Source: Scatosoma sp045645245
GTDB taxonomy: Bacteria > Bacillota > Clostridia > Christensenellales > Borkfalkiaceae
DNA: 32,779 bases
Assembly: GCA_045645245.1 (NCBI GenBank)
Contig: JAZRIK010000053.1
Span: forward strand, 1 to 32,779
Reading direction: 5' to 3'
Shown here: piece by piece, positions 15,906 through 23,076 of the stretch
Layout: every line of letters starts with the position of its first letter
Position numbering within the stretch: the stretch's first letter is position 1
Notes under the pieces: model-generated
Told to the model about the DNA's origin: nothing
The model's database searches: none
Seen by the model: only the letters and a program-made list of their open reading frames with translations
Program-made: the position numbers and the translations under genes

Positions 15906-16018
15906 CGCATACCTGCCCCCTTGTTTTTAATGTTTTCGACATTTTTCGCGGCAGGAAAACACGTTTCCCGTTCATCGCGCGTTTTCCCATCGTCGTTAAA
16001 AATCACTCGTTTGTTCAT
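15902..16018 (-). CDS. Small ORF (38 aa) at the head of the spoVA operon
   Basis: I do not recognise this product. The ATG at 16018 follows AAAGGAAAG at good spacing. The frame runs 38 codons and stops with TGA overlapping the spoVAC ATG (ATGA). The product begins MNKRVIFNDDGKTRDERE, is hydrophilic and charged, and has a single Cys. A sigma-G-like promoter ends ~27 bases upstream, so this ORF would be the first cistron of the operon. It could encode a spore peptide or serve as a translational leader for spoVAC. Only context supports it, not homology. Confidence 0.55.
   Translation of the reverse strand: MNKRVIFNDDGKTRDERETCFPAAKNVENIKNKGAGMR
15906..15923. repeat. Dispersed repeat, half copy at spoVAC start
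   Basis: CGCATACCTGCCCCCTTG. On the minus strand this reads as AAGGGGG followed by CAGGTATGCG directly before the spoVAC ATG, so the repeat supplies the ribosome binding site. No second hairpin arm is present. Confidence 0.65.
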
Positions 16019-16044
16019 AGCAAAATTTTCTTTCCTTTTGCCTA

Positions 16045-16074
16045 TATCGTGTGAAATTTACAAAAAATCTATAC
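16045..16074 (-). promoter_or_regulatory. Sigma-G-like promoter of the spoVA operon
   Basis: Minus-strand GTATA (16070-16074), 18-base spacer, CACGATA (16045-16051). The B. subtilis sigma-G consensus is about GHATR-N17/18-CATNHTA, so only one position deviates. spoVA operons are known sigma-G targets. It lies directly after the gpsA terminator and before the 38-codon ORF. Confidence 0.65.
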
Positions 16075-16110
16075 GAAAAAACCGCCCTGTTTTTTTTCAA
16101 CAGAACGGTT
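16075..16110 (-). terminator. gpsA operon terminator
   Basis: On the minus strand AACCGTTCTGTT (16099-16110) pairs with AACAGGGCGGTT (16080-16091), 12 bp with two G-U pairs, followed by TTTTTT. Confidence 0.88.
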
Positions 16111-16128
16111 TATATTTTTTATATGCGT

Positions 16129-17115
16129 TTAGAAGTAAAATTCCGATTTGGTATCGCGTGAGAATAATTTTGCAAGCATCTTTTCCGCACGCTCGCGGCA
16201 GGTCATATCCAACGCTTCGCCATAGCAAAGCTCGTAAACGGCGCAAGTAATCGGCAAATCCACGCCGTACTTTTCGCCCAGCTTTTTCATCGCCGCCGCC
16301 GTAGGCACACCTTCGGCAAGCTTGGCAAACTTTTCGCCTTTAACCAGCAATTCGCCATAGCCCCTATTATGCGAGAACGGACTAAACAGCGTCGCTTCAT
16401 AATCGCCCAAATGCGCCAAACCGAATGCCGACAGCTCGTTTCCGCCCATCGCCTTGATGAGCCGAGCCACTTCCCACGCCCCGCGCGACATCAGCGAGCC
16501 CTTGAGCGCGCCAAAGCCACACCCGTCTAAAACGCCCGCAACGATACCCATTACGTTTTTCGCAGCCGCACCGATTTCCGTGCCAATCAAATCGCTGCCG
16601 TAATAAAAGCGAATCAAATCACTCTTAAACGCGTCGGCAAGCGTGCGTTTTAACTCGTCGTTTTGCGAGTCGATAACCATACAGTTGGGTATTCCCTGCG
16701 TAAACGCCTGAATATGTCCCGGCCCGACCCACACGGCAATTTTATCGGGTGAAATCCCACATTCGGTAAGTACTTGAGACAGTCGGCAGCCGGTATCCAC
16801 TTCGATACCCTTCATACACAGCACGAAATTTTTATCTGCCACGTCATACGCGCGGATACGCGAAACAAACCCACGCAAGCCCTGCGACGAAATGGAAATA
16901 ATAATGGTTTCCGCGTGCGCAACCGCTTCTTCCAAATCGCAGGTCAAGCGAATACGCTCATCCAGCTCCACGTATTCGTTTTTCCCCGTTTCTTTGAGTA
17001 CTTTATACGAATAATCGTCTTCCGGCCCCCACGAATATACGTCGTGACCGTGATTGCACAGATACCAAGCGATAAACGAGCCCCAACGCCCGCAACCAAG
17101 CACCGATATTTTCAT
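16129..17115 (-). CDS. gpsA: NAD(P)-dependent glycerol-3-phosphate dehydrogenase
   Basis: GpsA reduces dihydroxyacetone phosphate to sn-glycerol 3-phosphate for phospholipid synthesis. The Rossmann glycine motif VLGCGRWGS is at residues 5-13. The conserved lysines are in CMKG (K102) and in EIGAAAKNVMGIVAGVLDG (K186). The C-terminal part is more divergent. Where most GpsA proteins have GPSFAxEV, this one has GPGHIQAF, and the GLGDLxxTC region reads GLAHLGDYEATLFS. Length 328 is normal. AAGGAG precedes the ATG. It is the last gene of the long mrnC-to-gpsA run, 15 bases after recR. The family is secure, with a small chance of a related dehydrogenase. Confidence 0.88.
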   Translation of the reverse strand: MKISVLGCGRWGSFIAWYLCNHGHDVYSWGPEDDYSYKVLKETGKNEYVELDERIRLTCDLEEAVAHAETIIISISSQGLRGFVSRIRAYDVADKNFVLCMKGIEVDTGCRLSQVLTECGISPDKIAVWVGPGHIQAFTQGIPNCMVIDSQNDELKRTLADAFKSDLIRFYYGSDLIGTEIGAAAKNVMGIVAGVLDGCGFGALKGSLMSRGAWEVARLIKAMGGNELSAFGLAHLGDYEATLFSPFSHNRGYGELLVKGEKFAKLAEGVPTAAAMKKLGEKYGVDLPITCAVYELCYGEALDMTCRERAEKMLAKLFSRDTKSEFYF

Positions 17116-17130
17116 ATTTTTTCTCCTTTT

Positions 17131-17724
17131 TTAGAGTTTATTCCGCTCCAACAACGCCCGCGCAAGCGTGACGTCGTCGGTGTATTCGATTTCCGACCCC
17201 ACGGGAATCCCGTGCGCCAACCGCGAAACGGTAATATCCAGCGGTTTGACAAGCTTTGCAATATACATCGCCGTCGCGTCCCCCGAAACGTCGGGGTTGG
17301 TCGCGATAATCACTTCCTTTACGTCCCCTTCGTGAATGCGCGCAAGCAATTCGCGGATACGAATATCATTCGGCCCTACCCCCGATAACGGGTCGATAAC
17401 GCCGTGTAAAACGTGATACACGCCCTTGAATTCGCGCAGCTTTTCAATCGCCGCAACGTCTTTTGGCTCTTTCACCACGCAAATCACGCTCTTATCGCGC
17501 GCACGGCAAATTCCGCACGTCTCTTCTTCGGTAAAATTCCCGCAAATTTTACAATAGCGCACCTTTTTCTTTACGCCCAAAATCGCGTCGGCAAACGCCC
17601 GCGCTTCCGCTTCGTTCATATCGATAATTTTATACGCGTACCGCTGCGCCGTTTTTTTGCCAACCCCAGGCAGCTTGGAAAACTCGTTGACCAACCTGCC
17701 GATCGACTCGATAAAAATGTCCAT
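17131..17724 (-). CDS. recR: Recombination protein RecR
   Basis: RecR works with RecO and RecF to load RecA at gaps. The order of domains is complete: a helix-hairpin-helix (about 15-30, [14 protein letters not shown]), a C4 zinc finger (C58, C61, C70, C73), and a Toprim domain starting at [14 protein letters not shown] and containing the [21 protein letters not shown] block. A C-terminal Walker B-like segment follows. Length 197 is normal. AGGGA lies six bases before the ATG. It follows ybaB by 24 bases, the standard dnaX-ybaB-recR order. Confidence 0.97.
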   Translation of the reverse strand: MDIFIESIGRLVNEFSKLPGVGKKTAQRYAYKIIDMNEAEARAFADAILGVKKKVRYCKICGNFTEEETCGICRARDKSVICVVKEPKDVAAIEKLREFKGVYHVLHGVIDPLSGVGPNDIRIRELLARIHEGDVKEVIIATNPDVSGDATAMYIAKLVKPLDITVSRLAHGIPVGSEIEYTDDVTLARALLERNKL

Positions 17725-17748
17725 AATATTTCCCTATACTATTAGCGC

Positions 17749-18075
17749 TTAAAGCATTCCGCCAAGTCCGCCCATATCGCCGTAGCGGCCCATCTTCTCT
17801 TCATATACCTTGTCCGCTTTGGAATATCCGTCGTTGATTGCCGCCATAATCAAATCTTCCAACATTTCCACGTCGGTCGGGTCAACGATACTCTCGTCCA
17901 ACTCAATGCCGTTGATAATTTTTTTCGCGTTCATATACACGACAACCGCTTCATTCGCCGCCGTTCCAACCACTTCCCAGTCGTCCAAAAGCGCCGCCGT
18001 TTTTTGCATTTCTTCTTGCATTTTTTGCGCTTGGCGCATCAAATTTTGCATATTGTTGTTGTTAAAACCTGCCAT
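17749..18075 (-). CDS. ybaB: YbaB/EbfC nucleoid-associated protein
   Basis: This small DNA-binding protein forms dimers shaped like tweezers and is almost always encoded between dnaX and recR. The N-terminus (MQNLMRQAQKMQEEMQK) is typical, as are the central VVGTAANEAVVVYMNAKK and the VDPTDVEMLEDLIMAAINDG segment. The C-terminal glycine/methionine tail is also usual. Length 108 is normal. AGGAG lies before the ATG. The exact physiological role is not settled in the literature. Confidence 0.95.
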   Translation of the reverse strand: MAGFNNNNMQNLMRQAQKMQEEMQKTAALLDDWEVVGTAANEAVVVYMNAKKIINGIELDESIVDPTDVEMLEDLIMAAINDGYSKADKVYEEKMGRYGDMGGLGGML

Positions 18076-18105
18076 TTTCCTTTTCTCCTATATCTTCGCT
18101 TATTC

Positions 18106-19842
18106 TTATTTTATTTCAATTTTTACACCGTCAAACGTTTCCTTGATTGCCGCAATCGTCTTTTCAAACGAATCGCTGTTCTTCCCTTTCATTCGCACGG
18201 AAAATTTCTCTTGCGGAATTCCAATCGCTTCAAACGCCGCTTGAATGAGCGCATAATGCTCGGGCTTGGAAAGCGAACGGTAAATGGTGTCGCTCGTGGT
18301 AAAAAGTACGAACACGTCCCCTTCGTACAAGTATTCCAAATCCATACAAATCGTAAAGAGCACGCCGTTTTTCCCCGTGCGGCGCAAGCTTCTCAAAAAG
18401 GTGCCGAACGTCGTTTTTGCGTCTCCGCTAACCGCTGCTTTAAGCGGTTTTGGCTCGGTTGCCTGCTTTTTAGCCACAGGCGCAAATTCCGCGTCAAAAT
18501 ACACGTTCCCGCCCGTCACCGCTTCATCGGGCGGCGCTTCCAAGGGGGGTAGCAACGGCTCTTCCACGATAGGCGCAGACGGTTCTTCCACGGCAGGCGC
18601 AGTCGGTTGTTTTTCTACCGTTTCCGCTACGCTTGCGCTATTCGTCGCAACCCTGTCCCCATCGTTTTGCATTTTGGGCACCGCAAAGTCGCCTTCCGCC
18701 AAACGCTTTTCCAAGCTTTCAACGCGCGAAATCAGCGATTGAATATCATAATCCGCTTCCGGCATACTCGCCTTCAAAACCGCCGTTTCAAACAAAATTC
18801 TCGGCGAAGCGGTATATTTGAGCGTTTGCTCCACTTCCGCAAAAATTTCGGTGGTACGCAGCAATCTATGCCCATTCACGCCGCGCGCAATATTTTCCAC
18901 CGTTTGATAGCTATCGTCGGGCAATGCGAGTATTTGTTTCCCGTCCCGACAGGTTTTTGCAACCGTGCAGGAGTTTAAGAAATTCATCACGTCTTTCACG
19001 AGCGTTCCCACGCCCTTGCCTGCGGACAAAAACGCTTCGGCGCACGCAAACGCCTTACCAGCGTCGCCATTGAGCATCGCCGCAACCAACGCCGCAACGC
19101 TTGCAAAATCGGCGCTGCCCAACACCGACGTCACGTCCGCATACGTCAACACGCCGCTGCTGTACGACACGCAGGTATCGGCGATGGAAAGCATATCTCT
19201 TACGCTTCCCGCGCCCGCGCGCGCAATCGCGGCAATCGCTTGCTGTTCATACTTTTTCCCGATGGAATCCAGCACGTATTTTAACCGCTCTTCCAAGTCC
19301 GCTTGGGGAATCAGCTTAAAATCGAACCGCATACAACGGGATAAAATGGTTGCGGGAATTTTCGCCGCTTCCGTCGTCGCCAAAATGAATACGGCGTGGC
19401 GGGGCGGTTCTTCCAGCGTTTTCAAAAGCGCGTTAAAAGCACCCGTGGAAAGCATATGCACTTCGTCGATGATATACACCTTATATTTCCCCGCAACGGG
19501 CGGATATTGCACCTTTTCGCGTAAATCGCGCATTTCATCTACGCCGTTATTCGACGCGGCGTCAATTTCAGAAATATCCAAATTCGACGGGTCGGCAAGC
19601 GCCTTACACGCTTCGCACTTTCCGCACGGCGAGCCGTTTTTCGGCGATTCGCAGTTGATAGCCGCCGCAAAAATTTTCGCAATACTCGTTTTCCCCGTAC
19701 CGCGCGGCCCACAGAACAAATACGCGTGCCCAACTCTACCGCTTTCGATTTGATTTTTGAGTACGGTCACGATATGCTCTTGCCGCACTACGTCGTCAAG
19801 CGACGTGGGGCGAAACGCCCGATAAAGCGCCAAATACGCCAT
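18106..19842 (-). CDS. dnaX: DNA polymerase III subunits gamma/tau
   Basis: DnaX is the clamp-loader ATPase that links the replicative polymerase to the helicase. Walker A GPRGTGKT is at 45-52, the zinc-binding cysteines are C64, C73, C76 and C79, and the Walker B DEVH is at 126-129. The SRC sensor is at 168-170. Domain III follows, then a proline/glutamate/valine-rich linker (with a repeated PxVEEP-like pattern) and a C-terminal tau-like domain. At 578 residues it has the long tau form. I saw no run of six A followed by G that would give the E. coli-type frameshift. AAAGGAG precedes the ATG. sigH lies 13 bases upstream. Confidence 0.96.
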   Translation of the reverse strand: MAYLALYRAFRPTSLDDVVRQEHIVTVLKNQIESGRVGHAYLFCGPRGTGKTSIAKIFAAAINCESPKNGSPCGKCEACKALADPSNLDISEIDAASNNGVDEMRDLREKVQYPPVAGKYKVYIIDEVHMLSTGAFNALLKTLEEPPRHAVFILATTEAAKIPATILSRCMRFDFKLIPQADLEERLKYVLDSIGKKYEQQAIAAIARAGAGSVRDMLSIADTCVSYSSGVLTYADVTSVLGSADFASVAALVAAMLNGDAGKAFACAEAFLSAGKGVGTLVKDVMNFLNSCTVAKTCRDGKQILALPDDSYQTVENIARGVNGHRLLRTTEIFAEVEQTLKYTASPRILFETAVLKASMPEADYDIQSLISRVESLEKRLAEGDFAVPKMQNDGDRVATNSASVAETVEKQPTAPAVEEPSAPIVEEPLLPPLEAPPDEAVTGGNVYFDAEFAPVAKKQATEPKPLKAAVSGDAKTTFGTFLRSLRRTGKNGVLFTICMDLEYLYEGDVFVLFTTSDTIYRSLSKPEHYALIQAAFEAIGIPQEKFSVRMKGKNSDSFEKTIAAIKETFDGVKIEIK

Positions 19843-19855
19843 ACTTTTCTCTCCT

Positions 19856-20434
19856 TTATTTCTTCAACATTTCCTGTAATTTTCTCTTGCTTCTTTGTAT
19901 CGCGTTATCCACGCTCTTGAACGGCTTTCCAAGCGTTTCGCAAATTTCTCCGCAGGTGAGTCCGTCCATATACATCACGATAATTTTGAATTCAAAATCG
20001 GATAAAACGCGGCTGATTTTTTGATTGAATTCCCGTTGATCGTCGCGCAAAATCATTTTATCTTCGGGGCTGGGCTCGTCCGTTTCCCATTCTTCAATAG
20101 GGAGTGCGCCTACCGTGTAAAAGGGAGCGTTTTTCTTACGCGCCGCACTCTTTACCGCATCGACGATGCGACGATATACGCATAGATACGCAAAGCTTTT
20201 GAACGACGTATTCGTTTGCTCACGGTTATATTCCGCCACCGATTGATACAGCCCGATCATACCTTCCTGTACCAAATCGTCCGTTTCCCCGCCGACGAGA
20301 AAAAACCGCCGCGCAATACCGCGCACCAAGCCCGCGTGCCGTGAAAGCAGCGTTTCCGTTGCCTGCTTATCCCCGTTTTGCGCCCACGCAACCAGCGTTT
20401 CGTCCGTGGCGTTTTGCCTGCTTTGCTTGTCCAT
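19856..20434 (-). CDS. sigH: Sigma-H-type RNA polymerase sigma factor
   Basis: SigH directs transcription at the transition state and the onset of sporulation in Bacillota. Region 2 is clear (DDLVQEGMIGLYQSVAEYNREQ then SFKSFAYLCVYRRIVDAVKSAARKKNAP), as is region 4 (FEFKIIVMYMDGLTCGEICETLGKPFKSVDNAIQRSKRKL). The start at 20434 has AAGGGA upstream; a longer frame to 20500 would overlap rlmB. It is about 192 residues, somewhat shorter than the 218 of B. subtilis. Position after mrnC and rlmB matches the B. subtilis neighbourhood, which supports SigH over another sigma-70-family member. Confidence 0.92.
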   Translation of the reverse strand: MDKQSRQNATDETLVAWAQNGDKQATETLLSRHAGLVRGIARRFFLVGGETDDLVQEGMIGLYQSVAEYNREQTNTSFKSFAYLCVYRRIVDAVKSAARKKNAPFYTVGALPIEEWETDEPSPEDKMILRDDQREFNQKISRVLSDFEFKIIVMYMDGLTCGEICETLGKPFKSVDNAIQRSKRKLQEMLKK

Positions 20435-20444
20435 ATTTTTTCCC

Positions 20445-21161
20445 TTATAAGCGTTTACGCACCACTTCGTACGAAGCAATCCCAAGCGCAACCGACGCAT
20501 TGAGCGAGTTCACTTTCCCTTTCAACGGCAACGATAAAATTTTATCGCATTTTTCTTTATTGATACGCTTTACGCCGCTGTCTTCACCGCCGACGACGAG
20601 TGCAATATTCCCCGAAAAATCTTCCGCGTAAATATCTTCGCCGCCCGCTTCGAGCGCATATACCCAGTAGCCGCTTTTTTGCAGCGTTTCAATCGCTTGT
20701 CCAAGGTTGGATACCTTCGCCACCTTCATATGCTCCGCCGCGCCTGCCGAAATGCGCACTACGCTTTCCGTCACCGACGCACTGCCCGATTTGGGAATAA
20801 CTACGCCGTCCGCGCCCGCACATTCCGCCACACGAATAATACTCCCCAAATTATGCACGTCTTCAATACCGTCGCAAAGCACGATAAAGCCGCCCTTTTC
20901 GCTTTTTTTCGACGCGATAAGCTCGTCCAAATCGAAATACTCATAATCGGTGGTAAACGCAATTACCCCTTGATGACGGCGGGAAACGCTCTCCTTATCC
21001 AGCACCTGCTTGTCCACGAATTGCACGCGAATATTACGTTTTCTCGCTTCGGCAAAAATCATCATCGCCGAGCCCTGCGCGCCCTTTTCAATGAGTAATT
21101 TATCAATATTTTTCCCCGTTTTCAAAAGCTCGATAACGGCGTTTCTGCCTTCCGTTTTCAT
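20445..21161 (-). CDS. rlmB: 23S rRNA (guanosine 2'-O)-methyltransferase, TrmH/RlmB (SPOUT) family
   Basis: This SPOUT-fold methyltransferase uses SAM to methylate a ribose in 23S rRNA (G2251 in E. coli). The N-terminal L30e-like substrate domain contains RNAVIELLKTGKNIDKLLIEKG. The SpoU domain carries its three motifs: DGIEDVHNLGSIIRVAECAGADGVVIPK, IALVVGGEDSGVKR and LPLKGKVNSLNASVALGIASYE. Length 238 is normal. AAGGAG lies six bases before the ATG. It sits between mrnC and sigH as in B. subtilis; the yacP gene that follows it there is missing here. Confidence 0.94.
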   Translation of the reverse strand: MKTEGRNAVIELLKTGKNIDKLLIEKGAQGSAMMIFAEARKRNIRVQFVDKQVLDKESVSRRHQGVIAFTTDYEYFDLDELIASKKSEKGGFIVLCDGIEDVHNLGSIIRVAECAGADGVVIPKSGSASVTESVVRISAGAAEHMKVAKVSNLGQAIETLQKSGYWVYALEAGGEDIYAEDFSGNIALVVGGEDSGVKRINKEKCDKILSLPLKGKVNSLNASVALGIASYEVVRKRL

Positions 21162-21197
21162 AACTAACTCCTTATCTTTTGGCTGTATCTTGTCTAT

Positions 21198-21623
21198 TTA
21201 TCTTCCGCAGGGGGAAAAGGGCTTTTCTACCGCTTGTCCCTGCCATACGCTTTCGTCCGTTTGTGAAAGCAGCGTTTCCAAACGCTCCGTTTGCCCTGTT
21301 AAATGCAAAAATCCGATCACCGCTTCCAAGCCCGTCGAGCGGTTGTATTCCGCCGCCGTTGCATTCTTGCTCTTGGTCGGCTTTTTCGCATTCCTGCCGC
21401 GACGAAAAATATCACTTTCTTCTTCGGTAAGCATAGGCAAAACCTTTTCCAAAAATCCGCTTTGTCCGTGCGCCGATACGATTTTCGCCGCCATTCGCTG
21501 TAAATCGGACGGCTTTCCCGCACCCTTTTCCACAAGCTTTTGCCGCACCCAAAGCGTGAATACCGCGTCCCCTAAAAAGGCGAGCGTGACAGGATTGATT
21601 TGTTTTGCATCTACGCTGTTCAC
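21198..21623 (-). CDS. mrnC: Mini-ribonuclease III
   Basis: Mini-III is a dimeric RNase III catalytic domain without a dsRNA-binding domain; it matures 23S rRNA in Bacillota. The diagnostic catalytic stretch LAFLGDAVFTLWVR lies near residues 14-27, followed by DLQRMAAKIVSAHGQ, a basic RGRNAKKPTKSKNATAAEYNRSTGLEAVIGFLHL block and the C-terminal helix. The 141-residue length is normal. The start is GTG at 21623 with AGGAG nine bases upstream. It leads the mrnC-rlmB-sigH run; cysS, its usual upstream neighbour, is absent. Confidence 0.94.
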   Translation of the reverse strand: MNSVDAKQINPVTLAFLGDAVFTLWVRQKLVEKGAGKPSDLQRMAAKIVSAHGQSGFLEKVLPMLTEEESDIFRRGRNAKKPTKSKNATAAEYNRSTGLEAVIGFLHLTGQTERLETLLSQTDESVWQGQAVEKPFSPCGR

Positions 21624-21643
21624 TGTGTTTTTCTCCTAATCTT

Positions 21644-21660
21644 GCTACATTTTATGTAGC
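21644..21660 (-). promoter_or_regulatory. Hairpin in the mrnC 5' untranslated region
   Basis: GCTACAT (21644-21650) and ATGTAGC (21654-21660) form a perfect 7-bp stem. It lies between the start of transcription and the ribosome binding site of the gene for a dsRNA-cutting enzyme. Confidence 0.5.
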
Positions 21661-21669
21661 ACATACGCT

Positions 21670-21698
21670 ATTATATCATACTTTCGCAAAAAAAACAA
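21670..21698 (-). promoter_or_regulatory. Promoter of the mrnC-rlmB-sigH-dnaX run
   Basis: Minus-strand TTGTTT (21693-21698), 17-base spacer, extended -10 TGATATAAT with TATAAT at 21670-21675. It is the only clear promoter ahead of the seven-gene run. Confidence 0.75.
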
Positions 21699-21715
21699 GT
21701 GATTATAGAAATTTT

Positions 21716-22423
21716 TTACGATAACTGCTCCGCTAAATACGCCACCACGCCCGACGCCGTCGCTTTGGCTAATTTTTGTTGCCAAGCCGCCTGCAAAAGC
21801 AAGCTTTCGTCCTTTGCGTTGGATAAAAACCCGTATTCGACAATCACCGACGGTACGGGCACGCATTCTAAAATAAAAAACTCGCCCGGCATCACGTTGC
21901 GGCTTCGCACCTTTTCCGTTGCATATACGTCGTTGAGCTTTGCCTGCAAACACAGCGCAAAACGGTTGCTCTCATCATCGTTTTTCCGATAGAATACCTG
22001 TGCTCCGCGGGTGGAATGCGACGGATAAAAATTTTGATGCACGGAAATAACAAACGCAGGGGAAAACTTTTGTATAATTTCTCTCCGCTTATACATATCG
22101 CGTTTTTTGAAACCGTTGGTCGCCAGTCCATACAAGCCCGCGCTCGTTTTTCTGGTAAGCTCCACTTCAAACCCCATCTCTTCCAACGCGTCTTTCAAGC
22201 ACAGCGAAACGGACAAGTTGATATCGCTTTCCTTCATTTTCGTCGTCCGCCCGACCACACCGCCGTCCACGCCGCCGTGGCCTGCATCTACAACAATTTT
22301 TAAGGGCAGAGCTTCTTCGCCGAATACCGCTTGCGGCGCATTGAGTGCCTGCGCACAAACGCAAACCGCCGCTAAAAAGAGTGTAATCACCGCCATCGAA
22401 ATTGCAAAAACCGCTTTTTTCAT
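21716..22423 (-). CDS. cwlD: Spore cortex N-acetylmuramoyl-L-alanine amidase CwlD
   Basis: CwlD is an Amidase_3 zinc hydrolase that, with PdaA, makes the muramic delta-lactam of the spore cortex. An N-terminal membrane or signal segment (about 5-25) precedes the catalytic domain. Zinc and catalytic residues are visible: H49 in VDAGHGGVDGG, E65 in KESDINLS, H129 in ISVHQNFYPS and E196 in VIVEYGFLSN. The 235-residue length is normal. The ATG at 22423 has no Shine-Dalgarno sequence. Instead a sigma-E-like promoter ends only seven bases upstream, so the mRNA may be leaderless. Amidase family secure; CwlD assignment from size, context and promoter. Confidence 0.92.
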   Translation of the reverse strand: MKKAVFAISMAVITLFLAAVCVCAQALNAPQAVFGEEALPLKIVVDAGHGGVDGGVVGRTTKMKESDINLSVSLCLKDALEEMGFEVELTRKTSAGLYGLATNGFKKRDMYKRREIIQKFSPAFVISVHQNFYPSHSTRGAQVFYRKNDDESNRFALCLQAKLNDVYATEKVRSRNVMPGEFFILECVPVPSVIVEYGFLSNAKDESLLLQAAWQQKLAKATASGVVAYLAEQLS

Positions 22424-22429
22424 ACCAAT

Positions 22430-22458
22430 ATTTTATGCGCGGCTTTGCCAAAATATGC
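22430..22458 (-). promoter_or_regulatory. Sigma-E-like promoter of cwlD
   Basis: Minus-strand GCATATT (22452-22458), 14-base spacer, CATAAAAT (22430-22437). The sigma-E consensus is about KMATATT-N14/15-CATACAHT, so it matches all seven -35 positions and seven of eight in the -10. cwlD is a known sigma-E target in B. subtilis. Confidence 0.65.
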
Positions 22459-22484
22459 CTGCGATTATGCGCGCTAAAACCGTA

Positions 22485-22524
22485 TTCAACGCATACCTGC
22501 CCTGCTCGTTTGAGCAGGGCAGGT
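22485..22524. repeat. Dispersed palindromic repeat, hairpin copy 3
   Basis: TTCAACGCAT followed by ACCTGCCCTGCTC (22495-22507), loop GTTT, GAGCAGGGCAGGT (22512-22524): a perfect 13-bp stem. Neither side has a T run, so it is not a standard terminator. It is in inverted orientation to the copy at 23077-23118. Confidence 0.85.
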
Positions 22525-22745
22525 CAACATTTACACAAATTTTTTATCGCAATAGACAAGGCGGATACCCGCTTTGTTTTTTCTTTCCGCTTGCTGTATA
22601 TCAGCGGACTTTAAGTAAGTATTGCGTTTGATTTTTGGCAAGAATATCCGCCATATTTTATCTATTTTCCTATTCATAGCTATATTATGCGACAAACGAA
22701 CGCATTTTATACCTACATTTTCTAAATTGCGACATTTTCTTTTTG

Positions 22746-22751
22746 CTATAC
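22746..22751 (+). promoter_or_regulatory. Extended -10 before the small membrane protein gene
   Basis: TGCTATACT carries TATACT at 22746-22751 with the TGn extension; no good -35 is present. The distance to the ATG at 22759 is seven bases, so transcription would begin at or next to the start codon. Confidence 0.4.
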
Positions 22752-22758
22752 TGTGCGT

Positions 22759-23061
22759 ATGAAAGCAATCTGTTTATACAATTTAATGGCTTCCGCTACG
22801 TTTTGGGGCGTTTTTTGGAGTATTTTTCTCTTTTTAATATGCTTTTTATGCGTACATACGACAAGATTATTGCTCTTTGGCTGGAAATACCAAAAACAGC
22901 AAAAGCAAGAAACGGCGATAAGCAAATCGGCAAGCGAAAACGATACCAAACAAGAGCAAGACGATAAAAAAACACCCCCAAAAGAAATATATTATATCGT
23001 CGAGCGCAAACGAAAATCCACCCCTGCCTACACCAAGCCCAAACGCATCGATTTTAAGTAG
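22759..23061 (+). CDS. Small single-pass membrane protein of unknown function
   Basis: I do not recognise this 100-residue product. Residues about 10-37 form one strongly hydrophobic segment (WGVFWSIFLFLICFLCV). A hydrophilic lysine/glutamine/glutamate-rich tail follows, ending in EIYYIVERKRKSTPAY and KRIDFK. It lies alone on the plus strand inside minus-strand neighbours and is flanked by two inverted copies of the hairpin repeat. There is no Shine-Dalgarno sequence; an extended -10 lies seven bases upstream. The organised membrane segment plus compositional tail argues for a real gene, but no homology is claimed. Confidence 0.6.
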   Translation: MKAICLYNLMASATFWGVFWSIFLFLICFLCVHTTRLLLFGWKYQKQQKQETAISKSASENDTKQEQDDKKTPPKEIYYIVERKRKSTPAYTKPKRIDFK

Positions 23062-23076
23062 TTTATACCAAAAACA

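Larger units (their letters stand above)
22424..22758. other. Intergenic region between divergent cwlD and the small membrane protein gene
   Basis: This 335-base gap holds the cwlD promoter, hairpin repeat copy 3, and a short terminator-like stem (about 22558-22576) followed by GTTTTTT on the plus strand. Another small hairpin (TCCG...CGGA) lies near 22588-22610. The heptamer TGCGACA occurs twice, near 22688 and 22728. No coding frame with a ribosome binding site was seen. Confidence 0.6.

Noticed and set aside
19240..19265. Possible frameshift slippery site in dnaX (GGGAAAAAG)
   Set aside because: Only five A in a row and no following stem; the frame reads as full-length tau.
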